Shown here: positions 14,791-19,434 of the stretch, piece by piece
Position numbering within the stretch: the first letter of the stretch is position 1
Layout of the letters: each line of letters opens with the position of its first letter
Source: Bacteroidota bacterium
GTDB lineage: Bacteria > Bacteroidota > Bacteroidia > Bacteroidales > Prolixibacteraceae
Direction: 5' to 3'
DNA: 19,434 bases
NCBI GenBank assembly: GCA_023393265.1
Contig: JAEWME010000140.1
Span: 1 to 19,434, forward strand
Notes under the pieces: model-generated
The model's database searches: none
Seen by the model: the letters and a program-made list of their open reading frames with translations, nothing else
Told to the model about the DNA's origin: nothing
Position numbers and translations under genes: made by a program

Positions 14791-15912
14791 ATGAAAAAGG
14801 CACTTTTTATAGACCGCGACGGAACACTGATTTACGAGACAAATGATGAACAGATTGACTCGCTCGAAAAACTCGAATATCTTCCTAAAGTTTTCCGGAA
14901 TATGTATTTCATTGCCCAAAACCTTTCGTACGAACTGGTGATGGTAACCAATCAGGACGGACTTGGAACGGCCAGTTTTCCTGAAGAAACATTTTGGCCT
15001 GTTCACAACAAAATTTTGGATGCGTTCAGAAAAGAGGGCGTTGTCTTTAACGACATTCTGATAGATCGTCATTTCCCGCACGATAATGCGCCAACCAGAA
15101 AACCAGGCACCGGAATGATGGGAAAATACATGGATGGAACCTATGATCTGGCAAACAGTTATGTGATTGGCGATCGGTTAACTGACATCGAACTGGCTAA
15201 AAATCTGGGTACAAAAGGAATTCTGATTAATGATGGTTCATTGGCCGAGCAACTTCTGGAAAAAGGTTTGGCCGATTACTGTGTGCTAATAACCGATGAC
15301 TGGGACCGGATTTATGCTGAAGTTGCGGCTCCCGACCGAACAGCCAAGGTTGTCAGGAACACGAAAGAAACAAAAATATCGGTTGAACTGAATCTGGATG
15401 GAAATGGCAAAGGCAACATCAGCACCGGACTGGGATTTTTTGATCACATGCTCGACCAGATTGCCCGCCATGCTGGTGTTGATCTCTCCATTTTGGTCGA
15501 AGGCGATTTGCATGTCGACGAGCATCACACCATCGAAGATACAGGGCTGGCCCTTGGGGAAGCATTCAAACTGGCGCTGGGCGACAAACGAGGCGTTGAG
15601 CGCTACGGCTATTGTTTGCCAATGGACGATTGTTTGGCGCAGGTTGCCATTGATTTTGGCGGTCGTCCGTGGATTGTCTGGAATGCCGAATTCAAGCGCG
15701 AAAAAGTGGGAGATATGCCGACCGAAATGTTCTTTCATTTCTTCAAGTCTTTTTCCGACACGGCTTTGGCTAATCTGAACATTCAGGCGGAAGGAACCAA
15801 CGAACACCACAAGATTGAAGGCATTTTCAAAGCATTGGCTCGTGCGTTAAAAATGGCGGTCAGGAAAGATGTTTTCAATTTCGAACTACCTTCAACAAAA
15901 GGAACTTTATAA
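14791..15912 (+). CDS. hisB: Bifunctional histidinol-phosphatase / imidazoleglycerol-phosphate dehydratase
   Basis: The N-terminal half is a HAD-type histidinol phosphatase: FIDRDGTL (nucleophile Asp8, acid/base Asp10), VTNQDGLGT (motif II), RKPGTGMM (Lys104) and IGDRLTDIELA (Asp128, Asp132). The C-terminal half (about 185 on) is the dehydratase, with 'FDHMLDQIARHAG', DEHHTIEDTG and NEHHKIEG, whose histidines bind the two Mn ions. The frame extends upstream to an ATG at 14752 (overlapping the methyltransferase stop as TAATG), but that adds 13 residues with no family match, so the ATG at 14791 is chosen (373 aa). The zinc cysteines of the E. coli phosphatase half are replaced: Asp92, Ala100 and Thr102, with only His94 kept. 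Confidence 0.95.
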   Translation: MKKALFIDRDGTLIYETNDEQIDSLEKLEYLPKVFRNMYFIAQNLSYELVMVTNQDGLGTASFPEETFWPVHNKILDAFRKEGVVFNDILIDRHFPHDNAPTRKPGTGMMGKYMDGTYDLANSYVIGDRLTDIELAKNLGTKGILINDGSLAEQLLEKGLADYCVLITDDWDRIYAEVAAPDRTAKVVRNTKETKISVELNLDGNGKGNISTGLGFFDHMLDQIARHAGVDLSILVEGDLHVDEHHTIEDTGLALGEAFKLALGDKRGVERYGYCLPMDDCLAQVAIDFGGRPWIVWNAEFKREKVGDMPTEMFFHFFKSFSDTALANLNIQAEGTNEHHKIEGIFKALARALKMAVRKDVFNFELPSTKGTL

Positions 15913-15946
15913 AGGCAAAAATGATAAATCAAGAACTCTGTTTTTT

Positions 15947-15969
15947 CTCAGTGTTCTTCGTGGTTAAAA
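15947..15969 (+). repeat. Possible dispersed intergenic repeat before purU
   Basis: The segment CTCAGTGTTCTTCGTGG followed by TTAAAA fills most of the 65-base hisB-purU spacer. It resembles CTCTGTGTTCTTCGTGG-type sequences I recall as recurrent intergenic words in bacterial genomes. No second copy is in the window, so this rests on recollection. Confidence 0.25.
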
Positions 15970-15977
15970 CCTAAAAT

Positions 15978-16850
15978 ATGACTGTAGATAAAAGTAAATC
16001 AACGGCTATTCTCCTGATTCACTGCCCTGATAAGCAGGGACTTCTGGCATTGGTAACCGAGTTTATCAATTCCAATAATGGGAATATTTTGTACCTCGAT
16101 CAGCATGTCGATCGGGAAGAAGGATTGTTCTATATGCGTGTGGAATGGGATTTGGCGAATTTCAACATCCCGAAAGCCAAAATCAAGGATTATTTTTCGA
16201 CGCTGATTGCGCAGACTCACCAAATGACCTTCGAGCTTCATTTTTCGGAAGAGAAGCCGCGAATGGCCATTTTTGTTTCGAAGATGTCGCATTGTTTGTT
16301 CGATCTTTTGGCGCGCTATACAGCCGGAGAGTGGAACGTCGAAATTCCGCTGATCATCAGCAATCATCCCGACATGGCCGATGTTGCCCGACGGTTCGAT
16401 ATTGAGTATCACATGTTTCCGGTGACCAAAGATAACAAGGCGGAACTTGAGGCTCAGGAAATTGCCTTGATGGAGCGATACAAGATCGATTTTATTGTGC
16501 TGGCACGCTACATGCAAATTATCAGCGACGAATTTATTACGCATTATCCGAACCGGATCATCAACATTCATCATTCGTTCTTGCCGGCTTTTGTGGGCGC
16601 CAAACCGTATCATGCGGCCTATCAGCGAGGTGTGAAAATTATCGGAGCAACAAGCCACTATGTGACAACCGAACTTGATGCCGGACCAATCATCAAGCAG
16701 GATGTAACCCGCATCAGTCATAAAGACACCGTGAACGATTTGGTGGGCAAAGGGCGTGACCTTGAGAAGATTGTGTTGTCGAAAGCAGTGAGTAAGCACA
16801 TCGACCACAAAATATTGGTTTACAACAATCGTACAGTAGTTTTCAGCTAA
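15978..16850 (+). CDS. purU: Formyltetrahydrofolate deformylase
   Basis: This enzyme hydrolyses 10-formyl-tetrahydrofolate to formate and tetrahydrofolate, balancing one-carbon pools. An N-terminal ACT domain (about 8-90, 'LLIHCPDKQGLLALVTEF') precedes a formyltransferase-type catalytic domain. That domain has the Asn-His-Asp triad: Asn196 and His198 in NIHHSFLP, and Asp234 in TELDAGPII. At 290 residues it is full length. The ACT domain plus PNRIINIHHSFLPAFVGA distinguishes it from PurN. Its place among his genes may reflect the purine link: HisF/H releases AICAR, whose recycling by PurH uses 10-formyl-THF. That metabolic reading is inference. Confidence 0.94.
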   Translation: MTVDKSKSTAILLIHCPDKQGLLALVTEFINSNNGNILYLDQHVDREEGLFYMRVEWDLANFNIPKAKIKDYFSTLIAQTHQMTFELHFSEEKPRMAIFVSKMSHCLFDLLARYTAGEWNVEIPLIISNHPDMADVARRFDIEYHMFPVTKDNKAELEAQEIALMERYKIDFIVLARYMQIISDEFITHYPNRIINIHHSFLPAFVGAKPYHAAYQRGVKIIGATSHYVTTELDAGPIIKQDVTRISHKDTVNDLVGKGRDLEKIVLSKAVSKHIDHKILVYNNRTVVFS

Positions 16851-16861
16851 ACAATTTTATC

Positions 16862-17395
16862 ATGAAGAAGATTATTTTGTTGGTTCTGATGGGATTAGGT
16901 ATTTCAGGAATAGCACAAACTATTACCAAGGATATCCCTGCCGATTACGGCTACGTCGTAAAAATTGGTCAGCAGGTTCCTGATTTCACCGCAACCACTA
17001 CGGACGGCAAAACTGTGAAAATGTCTGATTTGAAAGGCAAGATAGTGATGCTTCAATTCACCGCCAGTTGGTGCTCGGTGTGTCGCAAGGAAATGCCGCA
17101 TATAGAAGCCGATATCTGGAAAAAATACAAAGACAATCCGAATTTTGCATTGTTTGGAGTCGATCTCGATGAGCCGGTCAGGAAAGTGAAGGAGTTTGCC
17201 AAACAGATTCCGATCACTTATCCGATGCTGCTCGATCCCAAAGGTGGTATTTTCTACAAATTTGCTGAGAAAGAGGCTGGAGTCACCCGCAATGTGATCA
17301 TCGACAAAACAGGCAAAATCGTTTACATGACGCGACTATACAAGGAAGAGGAATTTGCTGAAATGAAGTCGGTGATTGCCGAGCTTTTGAAATAA
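16862..17395 (+). CDS. Secreted TlpA/redoxin-type thioredoxin-fold protein
   Basis: An N-terminal signal peptide (MKKIILLVLMGLGISGIAQ, likely cleaved after about residue 19) sends the protein to the periplasm. The mature part is an AhpC/TSA-redoxin or TlpA-like thioredoxin fold: VGQ-like 'IGQQVPDFTATTTDGK', then 'LQFTASWCSVCRKEMPHIE' with the CxxC pair Cys71/Cys74, and a GVTRNVIIDKTGKIVY segment with the strand and NVIIDKTG turn usual for the family. It is 177 residues long. Such proteins reduce periplasmic disulfides or serve in cytochrome maturation or oxidative defence; the partner is unknown. It follows purU by 11 bases and is co-directional with the his genes, but there is no obvious tie to histidine synthesis. 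Confidence 0.88.
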   Translation: MKKIILLVLMGLGISGIAQTITKDIPADYGYVVKIGQQVPDFTATTTDGKTVKMSDLKGKIVMLQFTASWCSVCRKEMPHIEADIWKKYKDNPNFALFGVDLDEPVRKVKEFAKQIPITYPMLLDPKGGIFYKFAEKEAGVTRNVIIDKTGKIVYMTRLYKEEEFAEMKSVIAELLK

Positions 17396-17399
17396 AATG

Positions 17400-17471
17400 T
17401 AGCGCGTAGCAGAATCGAACTGCTATTTTCGGAATGAGAATCCGACTTCCTAACCGTTAGAAGAACGCGCC
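17400..17471 (-). tRNA. tRNA-Glu (anticodon CUC)
   Basis: On the minus strand the sequence folds as a full cloverleaf. Acceptor GGCGCGT pairs with ACGCGCT (G1-U72 wobble, as in other Bacteroidota tRNA-Glu). The D stem is TTCT/GGAA. The anticodon stem TCGGA/TCCGA encloses the loop TTCTCAT with anticodon CTC. A 4-base variable region follows, then the T stem AGCAG/CTGCT with loop TTCGATT. The discriminator is A; CCA is not encoded (ACA follows). It would read GAG codons. It lies antisense inside the his-operon direction, its 3' end five bases from the stop of the thioredoxin-like gene. I see no dedicated terminator downstream on its strand. Confidence 0.93.
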
Positions 17472-17472
17472 G

Positions 17473-17506
17473 TTTGTGGCAGTAAATTTATAAAGAGATG
17501 GCTTTG
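17473..17506 (+). promoter_or_regulatory. Possible internal promoter upstream of hisH
   Basis: TTTG (17473-17476) and TGGCTTTG (17499-17506; one mismatch to TAnnTTTG) are separated by 22 bases, one more than the usual range. If real, it would restart transcription of hisH-hisA-hisF after the opposing tRNA gene. Weak evidence. Confidence 0.25.
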
Positions 17507-17532
17507 GTTGTTCTCTGATTAATAAAAAAAAT

Positions 17533-18138
17533 ATGAACATTGTCATTATAAAATACAACGCCGGAAATATTGAGTCGGTGAACAATGCACTACTGCGATT
17601 GGGCGTTTCGGCTGAAATTACCGGAGATCACGACAAAATCCGGAATGCAGCCAAGGTCATTTTCCCGGGAGTGGGAGAGGCCAGCACCACCATGGCTTAC
17701 CTGAAAAAGGAAGGACTCGACAAGCTGATTCCTGAGTTGAAACAGCCGGTTTTGGGCATTTGCCTTGGTTTGCAATTGATGTGCAGTCATACCGAAGAGG
17801 GTGACACGCCTTGTTTGGGCATTTTTGAAGAAAAGGTAAAACGCTTTATCCCTGAACCGGGAATGGAGTTCGTGACCAAAGTGCCGCATATGGGCTGGAA
17901 CAGCATTAGCCAACTGAAAAGTGGTATTTTCGATCCGTCAATCGACAACGAATACGTCTATTTTGTGCATTCGTATTATGCTGCCGTGGGCGAACATACG
18001 GCGGCCGTTTGCAATTACATCAACCCTTTCAGCGCAGCTTTGCACAAAAGCAATTTTTACGCCACCCAGTTTCACCCCGAAAAAAGTGGAACAGTTGGGG
18101 CAAGGATATTGGAAGACTTTTTGAAAATAGTTCCTTAG
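17533..18138 (+). CDS. hisH: Imidazole glycerol phosphate synthase subunit HisH (glutaminase)
   Basis: This is a class I glutamine amidotransferase that feeds ammonia to HisF for imidazole ring closure. The catalytic triad is visible: Cys77 in LGICLGLQLM, and His181 and Glu183 in TQFHPEKSG. The oxyanion-side motif FPGVGEAST is near 44-52. At 201 residues it has normal length. The last codons and the stop (AGTTCCTTAG, 18129-18138) coincide with the left end of an octamer-repeat element, so its final residues (IVP) may not be ancestral. It follows the antisense tRNA gene by 61 bases and starts behind an A-rich run. Confidence 0.96.
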   Translation: MNIVIIKYNAGNIESVNNALLRLGVSAEITGDHDKIRNAAKVIFPGVGEASTTMAYLKKEGLDKLIPELKQPVLGICLGLQLMCSHTEEGDTPCLGIFEEKVKRFIPEPGMEFVTKVPHMGWNSISQLKSGIFDPSIDNEYVYFVHSYYAAVGEHTAAVCNYINPFSAALHKSNFYATQFHPEKSGTVGARILEDFLKIVP

Positions 18139-18574
18139 AAGAAAAGTTCCTTAGTACCTAAGTTTAAAAAGCTGCAGTATGAATACGATTCGGGACATTA
18201 AAGTTTGGCAAAGGGCAATGGATTTTGTGACATTGTTATATAAAAGCACAAGGAACTTTCCTGTTGAGGAATTGTATGGTTTAACAAGCCAAATGAGGAG
18301 GAGTGCCGTATCCATTCCGTCGAATATCGCGGAAGGATTTGGGCGAAAATCGACGAATGAACTCAAAAGATTTCTTCAAATTTCGATGGGTTCGTTGTTT
18401 GAATTACAGACGCAATTAGAGATATCGAAGAATTTAGGTTACCTGACTGAAGAACAATTTGAACCATTGTTCAAAGATTTACGCGAGATAGAAATCATGC
18501 TAACTTCATTTATAAACTCAATCAAATAATGCAGTTGAACTCAGAAACTCAGGAACTCAGGAACTCAGGAACTA
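18128..18574 (+). mobile_element. Putative element: octamer-repeat arms enclosing a four-helix-bundle gene
   Basis: The left end reads TAGTTCCTTAG, then a second run of AGTTCCTT, AGTACCTA, AGTT (18145-18164). The right end has AACTCAGA, three AACTCAGG units and AACTA (18538-18574). The arms are in opposite orientation, so they form an imperfect long inverted repeat with terminal TAGTTCCT/AGGAACTA. The 351-base ORF fills the middle and is bracketed exactly by TGCAGT (18173-18178 and 18530-18535). No transposase is present. The same termini recur at 19303-19375 without the ORF. The boundaries are my reading of the repeats. Confidence 0.55.
18179..18529 (+). CDS. Four-helix-bundle protein (23S rRNA intervening-sequence protein family, TIGR02436 type)
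   Basis: This small protein (116 aa) of predicted long helices carries the family core 'LTSQMRRSAVSIPSNIAEG' (about 35-53), preceded by FPVEELYG and followed by KRFLQISMGSLFELQTQLEI. Relatives are encoded in 23S rRNA intervening sequences, and the Avd accessory protein of diversity-generating retroelements has a similar bundle. The molecular function of free-standing members is not established; RNA or nucleic-acid binding is inferred from the basic, RR-rich face. It is inserted between hisH and hisA inside octamer-repeat arms. Its TAA overlaps the hisA ATG (TAATG). No reverse transcriptase or template repeat is in the window. Confidence 0.9.
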   Translation: MNTIRDIKVWQRAMDFVTLLYKSTRNFPVEELYGLTSQMRRSAVSIPSNIAEGFGRKSTNELKRFLQISMGSLFELQTQLEISKNLGYLTEEQFEPLFKDLREIEIMLTSFINSIK

Positions 18575-19296
18575 AAATTGCAATTATACCCGCTATAGAC
18601 CTTATCGATGCCAAGTGCGTTCGTTTGTCGCAAGGCGATTACAACCAGAAAACGGTGTATAATGAAAATCCGCTGGAAGTGGCCAAAATGTTTGAAGATG
18701 CCGGAATTACACGTCTGCATTTGGTCGATCTGGATGGCGCAAAGGCTAAACACATTGTGAACTACAAAGTGCTTGAAACTATTGCCTCTAAAACCAACTT
18801 GGTGATCGATTTTGGTGGCGGATTAAAATCGGATGAGGATTTGCGCATTGCATTTGAAAGCGGAGCGCAAATGGTTACCGGCGGAAGCATTGCGGTGAAA
18901 GATCGCGAAACATTTCTCCATTGGATTGAAACCTACGGTGCGGAGAAAATCATTTTGGGAGCCGATGCCAAAGACAAAAAGATCGCTGTCAGCGGCTGGC
19001 AGGAAGTTTCGGAGTTGCCGATTCTGGATTTTATCGAAAGTTATACTGAAAAAGGCATTCAGAAAGTAATCTCCACCGATATCGCACGCGATGGCATGTT
19101 GACCGGTCCCAGTATCGATTTATACAAAGAAATCATGGACCGTTTCCCGAGCCTGGAACTTATTGCTAGCGGCGGAATTGCCTCGATGAAAGATATTCAT
19201 GAACTCAACGAAATGGACATTCCGGGAGTAATTACCGGAAAGGCGATTTATGAGGGCAGAATAAAGTTGGAAGAGATAAGTAGATTTTTGAGATAA
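18529..19296 (+). CDS. hisA: Phosphoribosylformimino-5-aminoimidazole carboxamide ribotide isomerase
   Basis: This TIM-barrel enzyme performs the Amadori rearrangement of ProFAR to PRFAR. Motifs are IIPAIDLIDAKCVRLSQGDY (catalytic Asp24 by alignment to the usual Asp8), LGADAKDKKIAVSGW (Asp146, the second catalytic Asp), FGGGLKS and STDIARDGML, plus IASGGIAS, the phosphate-binding loops. The barrel begins at about residue 17. The first 15 residues (MQLNSETQELRNSGT) are encoded largely by the octamer repeat and match no HisA. The codon where HisA normally starts is AAA/ATT, so the only ordinary start is the ATG at 18529 (or TTG at 18535). Translation is probably coupled to the preceding gene through TAATG. 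Confidence 0.94.
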   Translation: MQLNSETQELRNSGTKIAIIPAIDLIDAKCVRLSQGDYNQKTVYNENPLEVAKMFEDAGITRLHLVDLDGAKAKHIVNYKVLETIASKTNLVIDFGGGLKSDEDLRIAFESGAQMVTGGSIAVKDRETFLHWIETYGAEKIILGADAKDKKIAVSGWQEVSELPILDFIESYTEKGIQKVISTDIARDGMLTGPSIDLYKEIMDRFPSLELIASGGIASMKDIHELNEMDIPGVITGKAIYEGRIKLEEISRFLR

Positions 19297-19302
19297 GTAC
19301 AA

Positions 19303-19375
19303 TAGTTCCTGAGTGCCTTAGTACCTAAGTAAGAATTTTGCTCAGGAACTCAGGAACTCAGGAACTCAGGAACTA
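19303..19375. repeat. Octamer-repeat inverted element between hisA and hisF (no ORF)
   Basis: The left arm has TAGTTCCTG, AGTGCCTT, AGTACCTA and AGTA; the right arm has four AACTCAGG-type units ending AGGAACTA. The outer 12 bases pair perfectly, then about every fourth base mismatches; the loop is AGAATTTTG or similar. Outer ends are the same as in the 18128-18574 element, and hisF starts three bases after it. It looks like the empty counterpart. Confidence 0.75.
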
Positions 19376-19378
19376 AAA

Positions 19379-19434
19379 ATGTTAGCAAAAAGAATCATAC
19401 CATGCCTGGATATCAAAGACGGTCAGACCGTGAA
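19379..19434 (+). CDS. hisF: Imidazole glycerol phosphate synthase subunit HisF (cyclase), 5' fragment
   Basis: The frame MLAKRIIPCLDIKDGQTV runs off the right edge. This is the conserved HisF N-terminus, where the Asp in CLDIKDG is the catalytic residue of the cyclase barrel. HisF works with HisH, encoded just upstream. Only 18 complete codons are visible. The start codon follows the right arm of the repeat by three As. Confidence 0.92.
   Translation, partial: MLAKRIIPCLDIKDGQTV

Noticed and set aside
15999..16808. Long open frame (269 codons) on the minus strand opposite purU
   Set aside because: It mirrors the well-supported purU frame, has no recognisable motifs and looks like a codon-bias shadow.
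18179..18529. Diversity-generating retroelement, suggested by the Avd-like four-helix bundle
   Set aside because: No reverse transcriptase, template repeat or variable C-type-lectin target is in the window.
18538..18573. Tandem octamers as a CRISPR array
   Set aside because: The unit is 8 bases with no spacers and no cas genes; it is a direct tandem repeat forming an arm of an inverted structure.

Overview
The window reads as chromosomal DNA of a member of the Bacteroidota. Supporting signs are: promoters of the CTTG/TTTG-N20-TAnnTTTG type, a short (286 aa) primary sigma factor, A-rich rather than Shine-Dalgarno start regions, a TonB-receptor-like barrel end, a fused HisB whose phosphatase half lacks the zinc cysteines, and a tRNA without an encoded CCA. 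Placement near the Marinilabiliales/Prolixibacteraceae is a guess from gene style only.

Layout. 1-334: 3' end of an outer-membrane barrel gene, then a terminator. 672-2651: gyrB, preceded by a long leader. 2745-3326: a LOG-family nucleotide phosphoribohydrolase, whose stop overlaps by 4 bases the stop of a convergent Cache-domain histidine kinase (3323-5347, minus). 5681-7132: a DegP/HtrA periplasmic protease. 7239-8099: the housekeeping sigma factor with a good promoter and a shared bidirectional terminator. 8159-9256 (minus): a secreted GH88/GH105 unsaturated-uronyl hydrolase. From about 9484 to the end lies a long histidine operon: hisL leader, hisG, an EamA permease, hisD, hisC, a methyltransferase, hisB, purU, a secreted thioredoxin-like protein, an oppositely oriented tRNA-Glu(CUC), hisH, a four-helix-bundle (23S-intervening-protein type) gene, hisA and the start of hisF.

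How it works together. HisG, D, C, B, H, A and F cover most of the route from PRPP and ATP to histidine. HisI/E is not in the window and may follow hisF. Upstream of hisG the sequence shows a complete classical attenuator: an 18-codon leader with four His codons, a segment at the leader stop codon that can pair either with the His-codon region or with the 5' arm of the terminator, and a strong terminator. Histidyl-tRNA supply should therefore set readthrough into hisG, the permease and hisD-hisC.

Most unusual region. The hisH-hisA and hisA-hisF spacers carry matching structures built from an 8-base unit (GGAACTCA and its complement) in opposite orientation at the two ends, with identical termini (TAGTTCCT ... 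AGGAACTA). One copy carries the four-helix-bundle ORF in its 'loop'; the other is empty. The arms supply the last codons and stop of hisH and the first 15 codons of hisA. This looks like a small, operon-compatible mobile or dispersed element and is the best candidate here for something undescribed.
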